NCBI GenBank assembly: GCA_944325335.1
Contig: CALUZR010000005.1
Location: forward strand, 32,340-96,339
DNA from: an uncultured Parabacteroides sp.
GTDB taxonomy: Bacteria; Bacteroidota; Bacteroidia; Bacteroidales; Tannerellaceae
Length of the DNA stretch: 64,000 nucleotides
Direction of reading: 5' to 3'
Position 1 is the first letter of the stretch; every line of letters starts with the position of its first letter. This document shows positions 16,222 through 24,140 of the stretch, one piece after another. A program made the position numbers and the translations under genes. The notes under the pieces were generated by a model. That model was not told where the DNA came from. It made no database searches and worked only from the letters and a program-made list of their open reading frames with translations.

Positions 16222-16733
16222 ACCGAGAATCGCTTATTTCTTATTTTCCCAAACTACGGGAAGATGTTAACTTTGAGATAAAAAGCGACTGTACGCCTGT
16301 TTATAATTGCATTGCGTGGGCTATGGATATAACAGACCGTTGGGTGGATCCAGACGATGATATCCCCGGGCATTGGTGGCCTCAAGGGGTCGCCAAAGAC
16401 ATGGCTTGTGAAACGTTAATCCGTGCATTTGAAGCGGTCGGATTCAGCGTCTCTCCTGATAGCCATTATGAGGCAGAATATGATAAAGTGGCTTTGTATG
16501 CGCTTGATGGAGAATGGACACATGCCGCCAAAATCACTAGCGACCATGCAGAGCATAGCAAATTTGGAGAGAGCTGGGACGGTACACATAGCCATGACAT
16601 ATTTCAAGACACTATTTACGGTAAAGAATATGCCTATATGAAACGCCCTATATCGCAAAGAAATAAGACAGAAAAAGCGACAAAAACAGTAGGACGCATA
16701 AAGGTAAACCGAATGAAACTAAATTGGAAATAA
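16200..16733 (+). CDS. DUF7689-like protein, possible cysteine-hydrolase fold
   Basis: 177 residues from the ATG at 16200; a TTG at 16191 in the same frame is less likely. Conserved features: YNCIAWAMD near residue 36 and HWWPQG near residue 60, then EWTHAAKI with a histidine. A Cys in an N-C-x-A-W-A helix followed by W-W-P and a later His is the DUF7689 signature and would fit a papain-like hydrolase, though that activity is unproven. The Lys/Arg-rich tail is unusual. It overlaps the previous gene by 22 bases. The unit could be a toxin/partner or defence cassette; I cannot decide which. Confidence 0.55.
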   Translation: MAFNTSINRESLISYFPKLREDVNFEIKSDCTPVYNCIAWAMDITDRWVDPDDDIPGHWWPQGVAKDMACETLIRAFEAVGFSVSPDSHYEAEYDKVALYALDGEWTHAAKITSDHAEHSKFGESWDGTHSHDIFQDTIYGKEYAYMKRPISQRNKTEKATKTVGRIKVNRMKLNWK

Positions 16734-16780
16734 CCCCCCCGATCATTTCATCCGCATGTAGTACCGAAGTGGACGAGATG

Positions 16781-17830
16781 TTACAAAGCATATTCCACCA
16801 CAGGATTATTATTATCCATACTGGTCGTAAATAAATGGTTGTCGCGAAGCTCTAAGCCAAGCACATGGTGGTCCAGCGTATATTGATGAAGCAATTCGCC
16901 CTCCAATGAAAATACATAGAGATATTTACCACCGTCCGGCAAATCCTTTCCCTCCTTGAATGCCTTCAGCATTTCTTTGAACGATATCCCATCAAACGAA
17001 GCGTAAATGCAGCTATCGCCCACCAATACATCCTCGAAACCCTTGATGCCCGTGGGAATCGCCTCGCCCCCTACGGATTTAAACACCGGTTCGCCGCCGG
17101 GGCCAAACAACACCTTGTGGAAACCCGTCTTTCGGTTGTATATTTCAAGCACTTCGCCCAGTTGGGTCACCATGGCCAGCACACCGTTCCGCGGATTGTA
17201 ATCCATAAACGTACGCCAAGCCTGTGCCAACGCCGGGCGGTTCTCCAGATGGGTGGAATCGCGCGTGGGGATAACGCCTATGCTTTGCTGGATTTGCCCG
17301 TCCATGCCAATTTCATGATAGCGGTATTCCCCGGTGTAATCCGTCACGATAAAGCCCTTTTCCGACTTGCAGAAGTCTAACGTACGGAGCAAACGCTTAT
17401 CCAACGGAATCTCTTCTACCCGCGCCACGCTCCGCTTTGCCATATCGACCGACCAACGGGTGATTTGCATCCGGTTCGCATCCAATACCCACACCGAATC
17501 GACGGAGCAAACCCGCACGCGGTCCCCTGAAAGCATTTCGTCCGGACCTTCGCCCCGCCGGCCAAAAGGCGCGATCGGCTCCCACTCCGGATAAGAAAAA
17601 GCATACAAGTAATGAGAATCATTATGCAAATCCATGACGACCGCGATGCCATCCTCCACCTCCACCCGATACGGATAGCGGAAGAAAACAGAATCGGAGC
17701 CAATCTCCCGTTCGCAAGTAAGTACGTCCACGGCCTTGTCTTCCGTATAATCCGCCTTACGGGCTTGTTTATTACACGATAAGAGAAGGATAGCACCTAA
17801 AAATATAAATCCAAAAGCAATACGTTTCAT
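16781..17830 (-). CDS. Six-bladed beta-propeller lipoprotein
   Basis: A 349-residue predicted lipoprotein (lipobox Cys19) with the shared signature GRRGEGPDE at residues about 90-98 and regular propeller strands (VRVCSVDSVWVLDANRMQITRW). It is a paralog of the lipoproteins at 9740, 10850 and 19324 but has a higher GC content than the first two. It stands alone; the second structured RNA copy lies divergently upstream, as it does at the NVEALA operon. Likely periplasmic or surface-exposed. Confidence 0.7.
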   Translation of the reverse strand: MKRIAFGFIFLGAILLLSCNKQARKADYTEDKAVDVLTCEREIGSDSVFFRYPYRVEVEDGIAVVMDLHNDSHYLYAFSYPEWEPIAPFGRRGEGPDEMLSGDRVRVCSVDSVWVLDANRMQITRWSVDMAKRSVARVEEIPLDKRLLRTLDFCKSEKGFIVTDYTGEYRYHEIGMDGQIQQSIGVIPTRDSTHLENRPALAQAWRTFMDYNPRNGVLAMVTQLGEVLEIYNRKTGFHKVLFGPGGEPVFKSVGGEAIPTGIKGFEDVLVGDSCIYASFDGISFKEMLKAFKEGKDLPDGGKYLYVFSLEGELLHQYTLDHHVLGLELRDNHLFTTSMDNNNPVVEYAL

Positions 17831-17899
17831 ATATCAATCCATTTAATTTCAAAAAGAATATTCCTTGTTTGCTACAAAAAATAATTACCTTTGTCCCTG

Positions 17900-18016
17900 C
17901 AAAAGCCTCCTTTCTGACTTTTAGTTCGACAATGGAAAGGAAAAATCAGGGAGTTGTTAGCTACCGGTAGACGGTAAATCTGGAATAGCTACAACTCCCA
18001 TTCTCTCTTCTTTTAG
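17900..18016 (+). ncRNA. Candidate structured RNA, copy 2
   Basis: A TACCTTTG -7 box at 17886-17893 is followed by stem one (CCTTTC near 17909, GAAAGG 17935-17940, loop with AGTTCGACAAT) and stem two: GGGAGTTG (17949-17956), AGCT (17959-17962), an inner ACCG/CGGT hairpin (17963-17975), AGCT (17987-17990) and CAACTCCC (17992-17999). The order and spacing match copy 1 at 12356, while stem one is built from different complementary bases. A short pyrimidine-rich stretch follows. No open reading frame. The 513-base gap 17831-18343 holds this element and the leader of regulator 2. Confidence 0.66.
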
Positions 18017-18140
18017 AAGAACATTTCCTAATGAGTCCACTTTCAAAACCATCGGAACCAGGTTCAGCCTTTGATAGCCCACTTTAAGCAATAAAGCAAA
18101 AAAATCACTTCACACATGCGTATGTTACTTGTAAATTTCT

Positions 18141-18343
18141 TACTTTTGCCCACGCAAGCCATTGTCTGCAGGAAAACACCCTTTCAGGCGATTTCCAAAA
18201 GACGGGGGCAAAAGTAGGAGGGAAGAAAATTCCATCCAAATAAAAACGCGGAAAGAATGCGGAATTTTCACGGAAAGTGTTTTTTCCGCAAACTTTCCGC
18301 AAAAGTGAGTAAGAAATTATAGATTATTAATATTGAAAAGAGC
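18141..18343 (+). promoter_or_regulatory. Promoter and long 5' leader of membrane regulator 2
   Basis: TACTTTTG at 18141-18148 is a -7 box about 200 bases before the start codon. The leader contains a perfect 11-bp inverted repeat, TACTTTTGCCC (18141) with GGGCAAAAGTA (about 18209), which includes the -7 box itself, and GCGGAAAG (18249) with CTTTCCGC (18294). A block around CCAAATAAAAACG (18236) is shared with the leader of regulator 1. Confidence 0.5.
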
Positions 18344-19369
18344 ATGGATTTAAAAATAAATAGTAGGTGGATTGTAATCTTTACCCTATTTCTGGCATCA
18401 TTCATCGCATTGCTATGCGTAGGGAAAAGCCATTCGTGGCATACGCAACAAAGGGAACAGAAGATAGAGGAAATGAAAGATGCCTTCGATATTGCTATCC
18501 AAAAAGAGAAAATGCAATTTATAAAGAAAATGGTCATGAACTTCGATGCCGCTAATTCCCCGGATGCCGATGTCATCTCGTTGGACGAGAAAATGGCCTA
18601 TCTCAACCAGTCTTATCTGAGCAGAATAGACCCGCACCGGCACCATTTGGATAGCATTTACCAAGCGGAATTATTGCGACGGGGGTTTTCGCTCTTGACG
18701 GCCATAAGCTATAGCCTGGACGATACGACAAAAGCCAGTTGTTCTTTTACTGATTTGCAAAATATGACGCTCCTAAAAGAGCATACATTCCGGAACACGT
18801 TAAAAGAGCCTCCATTCATATTGCGTGCGTATGTCAACGACCTCGAATCCTTGCCTTCCGGATTATGGCATGCCTACCTTTTAATGGCTTTAGGCATATT
18901 CGGCATCGTCCTTGCAATCTATTTAGTCGCCAAAGAATGGAAAAGGGCATTGGCGATTGCAACCCAAAACATACAAGCCCAGCAAGCACAAACACCCTTT
19001 ATACCGGAAGCCTATACCATTCCGACCCAATGGGTTCACATCGCACCCTCTATTTTGTACGATGAGACATGCCATCTTTTAAAGGACGAGAAAAGCGGCA
19101 TGGAAATCGCCCTGAAAACGCCGGATTTCAAAATCTTCGAAGCCTATATCCATCGCGAAAAACGGATCTTGTTGTACCTCGAAATTGCTGAAATCATAGC
19201 GCCTACCATAAGCAATGGCGCCATGTCCCAGCAAGAAAAAGACCGCATCCGGAAAAGCATCAAAAGCTTGGAAAAGCAAATCGAGCCTTTCGGCTTTGGA
19301 TTTGAGAATAAGCGGAATACCTCTTATCGGTTGGTTTTACCGGGCGAAGAGGCTTCATCGGGCCATTGA
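18344..19369 (+). CDS. Membrane-anchored winged-helix regulator, paralog 2
   Basis: A 341-residue paralog of the protein at 14245: TM1 at about residues 9-26, periplasmic domain about 27-172 with the shared blocks SHSWH, ISLDEKM, YLSRIDPHRHHLDS and ASCS, TM2 at about 176-195, and a C-terminal winged-helix-like domain (residues about 235-335, ending RIRKSIKSLEKQIEPFGFGFENKRNTSYRLVLP). The GYR of classical winged helices is SYR here. The 3' end overlaps the convergent lipoprotein gene by 46 bases. Role as a transmembrane transcription regulator is inferred from the fold. Confidence 0.66.
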   Translation: MDLKINSRWIVIFTLFLASFIALLCVGKSHSWHTQQREQKIEEMKDAFDIAIQKEKMQFIKKMVMNFDAANSPDADVISLDEKMAYLNQSYLSRIDPHRHHLDSIYQAELLRRGFSLLTAISYSLDDTTKASCSFTDLQNMTLLKEHTFRNTLKEPPFILRAYVNDLESLPSGLWHAYLLMALGIFGIVLAIYLVAKEWKRALAIATQNIQAQQAQTPFIPEAYTIPTQWVHIAPSILYDETCHLLKDEKSGMEIALKTPDFKIFEAYIHREKRILLYLEIAEIIAPTISNGAMSQQEKDRIRKSIKSLEKQIEPFGFGFENKRNTSYRLVLPGEEASSGH

Positions 19370-20520
19370 TAAATCCGCAAAACAGGATTGCTATCGATTT
19401 GCAACGAATCCACGGCTGCTTTCAATGCTTCATCTTTCAGCTTATCTTTATGCTCCAGATACAAGGCATTGGAAGCAAGCATAAAGAGCAGGTTTCCGTC
19501 TGCATAGAAGCTAATTTCATATTCGCTTATATCAAACGCGCCATCCAAGAAAAGACCCGTATCGGTCAGTTCGGAAAAGCGGGTGTTTGCCTTTGTCTTC
19601 CGGTCCAGGCAAAGGTATTTATCTGTCCCGTGGTCGAGGTAAGCAAGCAATATCTTATCTGGCAATACATAAAGGGAAGAGATGCCAAACGCATAATCGG
19701 CTACCGTTACCTTTTGGTGGAAATCCATAATGTCCTTATACCGTTCGGCCAAAAGGGAGGCAGGCATCTTTGCACTTCCAAAATCCATATAATAAGCGGG
19801 TACGCATCCGGTGGAGGAAATCCGGTAAATGGTATCGTTGAAGTTTTCGGCAAAGAACGTTTCGCCTCCGGTTTGACTTAGGTGCGAGCCGCCCATGATA
19901 TGCAAAAATTCCGCTTTATTGGGTGCTATCGGATAGAAATGCCGCTCGACTTCACCCGTTTGCAGGTTTACGACCGAGAATTTGCACGCATTCACTTCGG
20001 GCGTGATTTGATTGCCGCTATACAAAAGGGCATGCGTCGCATCGAGCCATTGCAGGTTCGTACACCAAAAGTCTATTTTAATTTCCCGTAAAAACGCCCC
20101 TTGGTAATCGTAGCACGCCAAGCGGCTTTTCCGCATATCCCATATCCAGATTTGCTTTTTCTGCTTATCTACCATGAAATCAGCAATCGTGAGGTATTCT
20201 TCCGGCCCTTCTCCCCGACGTTGGATCGCATGGTGGAAGCGGCCTGTTTTATCGAAAAAGGAAATGGCTTGGTTGCTTCCGATGAGGTAATAATCTTTGT
20301 CGGCATAAATCCGGTTGGTAAAAGCCACGAGGGCACTATCAGTCATTTCCAAAACGACCGTATGGGCATCGGGCGACAAGGTTTGAAGGTCAAACACTTG
20401 TTCGTTTTCTCCCACATTCACTACGGCGAATGCCTCGCCTTCCGACGGGCGATCCGCACATCCACTTGTCCACATAATCCCTACGACGAGGGCAATGGTT
20501 TCAATCCATTTCTTTTTCAT
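19324..20520 (-). CDS. Six-bladed beta-propeller lipoprotein
   Basis: A 398-residue predicted lipoprotein (lipobox Cys21), paralogous to the three other propellers here, with the shared signature RRGEGPEEY near residue 98. Strands such as KQIWIWDMRKSRLACYDYQG and HALLYSGNQI follow the blade pattern. Its last 46 bases overlap the end of regulator 2 in tail-to-tail fashion. A minus-strand -7 box lies at 20578-20585. Confidence 0.68.
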   Translation of the reverse strand: MKKKWIETIALVVGIMWTSGCADRPSEGEAFAVVNVGENEQVFDLQTLSPDAHTVVLEMTDSALVAFTNRIYADKDYYLIGSNQAISFFDKTGRFHHAIQRRGEGPEEYLTIADFMVDKQKKQIWIWDMRKSRLACYDYQGAFLREIKIDFWCTNLQWLDATHALLYSGNQITPEVNACKFSVVNLQTGEVERHFYPIAPNKAEFLHIMGGSHLSQTGGETFFAENFNDTIYRISSTGCVPAYYMDFGSAKMPASLLAERYKDIMDFHQKVTVADYAFGISSLYVLPDKILLAYLDHGTDKYLCLDRKTKANTRFSELTDTGLFLDGAFDISEYEISFYADGNLLFMLASNALYLEHKDKLKDEALKAAVDSLQIDSNPVLRIYQWPDEASSPGKTNR

Positions 20521-20577
20521 GTTTTTATTTTTTATTTATTAACCAAGAAATTCTGCATTTTCTCTTTTTCCGAGAGG

Positions 20578-20585
20578 CAAAAGTA
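20578..20585 (-). promoter_or_regulatory. Promoter -7 box of propeller lipoprotein
   Basis: CAAAAGTA reads TACTTTTG on the minus strand, matching TAnnTTTG, 58 bases before the lipoprotein start. Confidence 0.55.
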
Positions 20586-20659
20586 AACCAATCGATTGTA
20601 GAAGCAAAATAAAAAGATATAAAGTTTCAAAAAAAACAAAACACTTGCTCTTTCTGAAA

Positions 20660-20737
20660 AAACATAGGCATAAAGGCGGAGATTTATAACTATGTTTCCC
20701 GGCAATTATAGGCATAAACAAAAGCAAACATAGGCAT
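20660..20737. promoter_or_regulatory. Phased TAGGCAT motifs in the divergent rpoN promoter region
   Basis: TAGGCAT occurs at 20665, 20709 and 20731, i.e. spaced 44 and 22 bp. AAACATAG (20660) and CTATGTTT (20690) form a perfect inverted repeat within it. The spacing in multiples of two helical turns suggests binding sites for a dimeric regulator or repeat growth. The region is the 326-base gap 20521-20846. Confidence 0.45.
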
Positions 20738-20809
20738 GGTTTTTCGAAGAATCAAAAGTCGTATGCTTTTATTAAACATTTTCCTGTTGCCGGTTCGAAT
20801 GAAAATGCG

Positions 20810-20817
20810 TATGTTTG
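20810..20817 (+). promoter_or_regulatory. Promoter -7 box of rpoN
   Basis: TATGTTTG matches TAnnTTTG and lies 30 bases before the rpoN start codon; TGTTG at 20785-20789 may be the -33 element. Confidence 0.6.
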
Positions 20818-20846
20818 CATGTTGATATTTTAAGACAAGGCGTTTT

Positions 20847-22316
20847 ATGTTAAAACAACAACTACGGCAACAATTGCAACAGAAGCTTTCACCGCAGCAG
20901 ATCCAATTGATCCGTTTGCTGGAACTCCCGACCATCGAGTTGGAAGAGAAGGTAAAACATGAATTGGAAGAGAACCCTGCGCTGGAGGAAGGGATGGATG
21001 CGCCGGATGGTTTTGACCAAACGGATGCGAACGAACCCGAAGAGACGGACACCGACCGCGCGAACGACAACGAGGCCGACGCCGACCTCTCGCTGGGCGA
21101 TTACCTAACCGAAGACGACATACCCGATTATAAACTCCAAGAACTGCGCGACAAGGCGGACAAGAAGGAGGAAATTCCTTTCTCGGTCAGCGAATCGCTC
21201 AACGAATATTTGCTTCAACAACTCGGCCTTCGCAATTTGCCCGAAAAGGAGATGAAGATTGCCGAATACATCATCGGGAATATTGATGACGACGGATACC
21301 TGCGCCGCGATTTGAACGCCATTGCCGACGATTTGATTTTCCAAGCCGGCATGGACATTTCTGAAAAGGATATCGAACCGGTATTGCAAATCATCCAAGA
21401 CTTTGAGCCGGCCGGCGTTGGGGCACGCAACCTGAAAGAGTGCTTGCTCATCCAACTCAAGAAGCGGGAACCCAACGAAAAGACACACTATGCGGAGCGT
21501 ATCTTGGAGGAATATTTCGACGAGTTCACGCGGAAGCATTACGATAAAATCCTCCGCGGATTAAATATTTCGGAAGAGAAGCTGAAAGAGATTGTCCGCG
21601 AAATCACGACGCTCAACCCGAAGCCGGGCAATGAATGGGGCGGTACTATGGAATCGGCCATGACGCAAATCGTGCCCGACTTTATCGTGGATGCGAACAA
21701 TGGCGAAATTACCCTTTCGATGAACAACCGCGGCATACCGGATTTGCGCGTCAATAAAGAATATGTGGCCATGTTTGAAGACTATTCGAACAATAAAGCC
21801 AACCAAACCACAGAGCGGCGCAATGCCATCCAGTTTGTGAAGCAAAAGCTCGACTCCGCGCAATGGTTCATCGACGCCATCAAGCAGCGGCAAAACACCC
21901 TCCAGCGGACGATGGAAACCATCATCCAGCTCCAGCGCGAGTTTTTCCTGACGGGCGATGAAAGCACGCTCCATCCAATGATATTGAAAGACGTGGCTGA
22001 ACGTGCCGGATTCGACATCTCAACCATTTCGCGCGTCAGCAATAGCAAGTATGTGCAAACCAACTTTGGCATTTATCCCTTGAAATATTTCTTCTCTGAA
22101 TCGATGCAAACAGATAGCGGCGAAGAAATATCGACGCGCGAAGTCAAAAAGATTATGAAAGAGCATATCGACGCGGAAGATAAGCGAAAGCCACTGACCG
22201 ACGAGGAATTAGCATCCATTCTAAAGGAAAAAGGATACGTCATTGCCCGGCGGACGGTCGCTAAATATCGTGAACAATTGGGCTTGCCTGTTGCTCGTCT
22301 TCGAAAAGAGATATAA
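20847..22316 (+). CDS. rpoN: RNA polymerase sigma-54 factor
   Basis: A 489-residue sigma-54. Region I (residues 1-50) is Gln/Leu-rich and acts with enhancer-binding proteins; an acidic region II (residues about 52-95) follows; the core-binding and DNA-binding domains occupy the rest. The RpoN box ARRTVAKYRE is at residues 467-476. Length is normal. No enhancer-binding activator is encoded nearby. A small membrane protein gene follows after 11 bases, an arrangement that I recall as common in Bacteroidales. Confidence 0.95.
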   Translation: MLKQQLRQQLQQKLSPQQIQLIRLLELPTIELEEKVKHELEENPALEEGMDAPDGFDQTDANEPEETDTDRANDNEADADLSLGDYLTEDDIPDYKLQELRDKADKKEEIPFSVSESLNEYLLQQLGLRNLPEKEMKIAEYIIGNIDDDGYLRRDLNAIADDLIFQAGMDISEKDIEPVLQIIQDFEPAGVGARNLKECLLIQLKKREPNEKTHYAERILEEYFDEFTRKHYDKILRGLNISEEKLKEIVREITTLNPKPGNEWGGTMESAMTQIVPDFIVDANNGEITLSMNNRGIPDLRVNKEYVAMFEDYSNNKANQTTERRNAIQFVKQKLDSAQWFIDAIKQRQNTLQRTMETIIQLQREFFLTGDESTLHPMILKDVAERAGFDISTISRVSNSKYVQTNFGIYPLKYFFSESMQTDSGEEISTREVKKIMKEHIDAEDKRKPLTDEELASILKEKGYVIARRTVAKYREQLGLPVARLRKEI

Positions 22317-22327
22317 TTTTGCAGGCA

Positions 22328-22948
22328 ATGAAGACGATGGCAAACATATTATCCGGCTTATTCCACCCGTTGTTGATGGCCACATACGGGATGGGATTGG
22401 CGTTTATGTCCACTTACCTGGTAATTTATCCTTTGCCACTCAAACTTTGGATTCTTTCGGGCGTATTCCTGATGACGGCGGCCTTGCCTGCCTTGTTCAT
22501 CTATTTGATGTTTCAGCTCAAAGCAGATGCCGACTGGAGTTTGGACCAGCGTCGCCGGCGAACATTGCCCTATCTGGTTTATATCGGAGGCAGTGTAGCA
22601 AGTGCACTCTTCCTTTACAAGATGTTGATGCCTTTCTGGATTTCTGCCATGTTCTTAGGGGTAGCTATCGCCATGTTGCTGGCTTTATGCATTAATTTCT
22701 TCTGGAAAATAAGCGCGCACATGATTGGATTGGGCGGCTTGTTGGGTGGAATGATGGGCGTGGCACGTATGTATTTCATGAACCCGTATATAGGCTTCAT
22801 GATTGTATTGTTGGTAGGAGGCCTGGTTGGTTCGGCACGTTTGATATTGCAAAAACATACGTGCGGGCAGCTCTTGGCCGGATATGGATTGGGATTTATA
22901 AGTATTTATATATCTTCATTATTGAGTTATTTCTATTTTTTCATTTAA
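22328..22948 (+). CDS. Integral membrane protein, PAP2-like
   Basis: A 206-residue protein with about six hydrophobic segments. The sequence [18 protein letters not shown] resembles the middle motif of PAP2-type phosphatases, where a KxSxH or SxH element precedes a Gly-rich helix, but I do not see the full set of catalytic motifs, so enzyme activity is doubtful. The ATG at 22328 is chosen over a TTG nine bases earlier. It is cotranscribed with rpoN by spacing; gcvH follows 13 bases after its stop. Confidence 0.6.
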   Translation: MKTMANILSGLFHPLLMATYGMGLAFMSTYLVIYPLPLKLWILSGVFLMTAALPALFIYLMFQLKADADWSLDQRRRRTLPYLVYIGGSVASALFLYKMLMPFWISAMFLGVAIAMLLALCINFFWKISAHMIGLGGLLGGMMGVARMYFMNPYIGFMIVLLVGGLVGSARLILQKHTCGQLLAGYGLGFISIYISSLLSYFYFFI

Positions 22949-22961
22949 AACACGAAAAGAC

Positions 22962-23342
22962 ATGAATTTTCCAACAGATGTAAAGTACACGAAGGACCAT
23001 GAATGGATCCGTGTAGATGGTGATGTAGCTTATGTGGGTATTACGGATTATGCCCAAAGCGAATTAGGTGAAATTGTCTATGTAGACATTACGACAGAAG
23101 GCGAAACGGTGGCCAAAGAGGAGGCTTTCGGTACCATCGAAGCTGTAAAAACCGTATCCGATCTGTTTATGCCCGTGAGTGGTGAAGTCCTCGAAGTTAA
23201 TCCGGAGTTGGAGGATGCTCCGCAACTTGTCAACGAAGACGCGTACGGCAAAGGATGGATCATCAAAATTTCCATCTCCGATCCGGCCGAACTGGACGAA
23301 CTCCTCGATGCGGCAGAATACGAGAAGACGATCAACAAATAA
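22962..23342 (+). CDS. gcvH: Glycine cleavage system H protein
   Basis: A 126-residue lipoyl-carrier protein of the glycine cleavage complex. The lipoylated lysine is K63 in [11 protein letters not shown], with the conserved EWI near the N-terminus and the acidic C-terminal helix. It shuttles the aminomethyl group between the P, T and L proteins, none of which is in this window. It is 13 bases downstream of the membrane protein gene and is followed by a hairpin-rich gap. Confidence 0.95.
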   Translation: MNFPTDVKYTKDHEWIRVDGDVAYVGITDYAQSELGEIVYVDITTEGETVAKEEAFGTIEAVKTVSDLFMPVSGEVLEVNPELEDAPQLVNEDAYGKGWIIKISISDPAELDELLDAAEYEKTINK

Positions 23343-23403
23343 TCAACCTTTGGTAGAATCAAGTTGTCGTCTTAATAGGCTATATTGTATCAAAAAGAAG
23401 CTG

Positions 23404-23480
23404 GGAAACGCTAAATGAATGATTTTAGCGTTTCCAGTTGCTGGAGCGCCTAAAATCTTAGATTGGGGAGTTTCCAGCAC
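23404..23480. terminator. Hairpin cluster after gcvH
   Basis: A perfect 12-bp stem GGAAACGCTAAA (23404-23415) / TTTAGCGTTTCC (23424-23435) is followed by GCTGGA (23440) / TCCAGC (23473). The cluster sits 60-140 bases after the gcvH stop and before purE, and may separate the two units. Confidence 0.6.
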
Positions 23481-23535
23481 GAAGCAAGCGTAAAGACATC
23501 GATTTAAATGTTCTATTTTTAATACTAAAAAGAAT

Positions 23536-24042
23536 ATGACACCAATAGTTAGTATTATCATGGGAAGTACTTCGGACCTGCCCGTCATGGAAAAGGCGGC
23601 GAAGTTCCTCGACGAGATGGAAATTCCCTTCGAAATGCACGCCCTCTCCGCCCATCGCACGCCGGAAGAGGTCGAGAAATTTGCCAAAGGCGCGAAAGAG
23701 CGCGGCATTAAAGTAATTATTGCGGCAGCTGGCATGGCGGCACACCTTTGCGGCGTAATCGCTTCGATGACCACGGTACCGGTCATTGGCGTACCTATCA
23801 ATTCGACGCTCGACGGTATGGATGCGCTCCTCGCCATCGTACAAATGCCTCCGGGAATCCCGGTTGCTACGGTTGGTATCAACGCTTCGCTCAACGCTGG
23901 TATTTTAGCCGTGCAAATGTTGGCCGTAGGCGATGAATCTTTGCAAGTCAAATTAGCCCAATACAAAGAAAACTTGAAACAAAAGATTGTAAAAGCCAAC
24001 GAAGACTTGGCGAAAGTGTCTTATAAGTTTAAAACGAATTAA
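23536..24042 (+). CDS. purE: N5-carboxyaminoimidazole ribonucleotide mutase
   Basis: A 168-residue cytoplasmic enzyme of purine synthesis that moves the carboxyl group of N5-CAIR to give CAIR. The nucleotide-binding motif IIMGSTSDLPVMEKA is at residues 6-20 and the SAHRTPE motif at residues 38-44 carries the catalytic histidine. Length is typical of class I PurE. No purK is in view. The ispG start follows 2 bases after the stop. Confidence 0.95.
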   Translation: MTPIVSIIMGSTSDLPVMEKAAKFLDEMEIPFEMHALSAHRTPEEVEKFAKGAKERGIKVIIAAAGMAAHLCGVIASMTTVPVIGVPINSTLDGMDALLAIVQMPPGIPVATVGINASLNAGILAVQMLAVGDESLQVKLAQYKENLKQKIVKANEDLAKVSYKFKTN

Positions 24043-24044
24043 GC

Positions 24045-24140
24045 ATGAAGAATGACGAATCTCGGCTTAATGAAGAATTAAAAATGAAGAAGGAAGAATT
24101 GGCACCTTCTGATTCTTCCTTCTTCATTCCTCATTCTTCA
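24045..24140. repeat. Nested palindrome inside the ispG 5' coding end
   Basis: Inner arms are a perfect 16-bp pair: ATGAAGAAGGAAGAAT (from 24084) and ATTCTTCCTTCTTCAT (ending near 24127), with a 12-base loop. Outer arms ATGAAGAATGA (24045-24055) and TCATTCTTCAT (about 24130-24140) are also perfect. The reading frame stays open across the element. The words resemble intergenic palindromes of this genome type. Confidence 0.8.
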
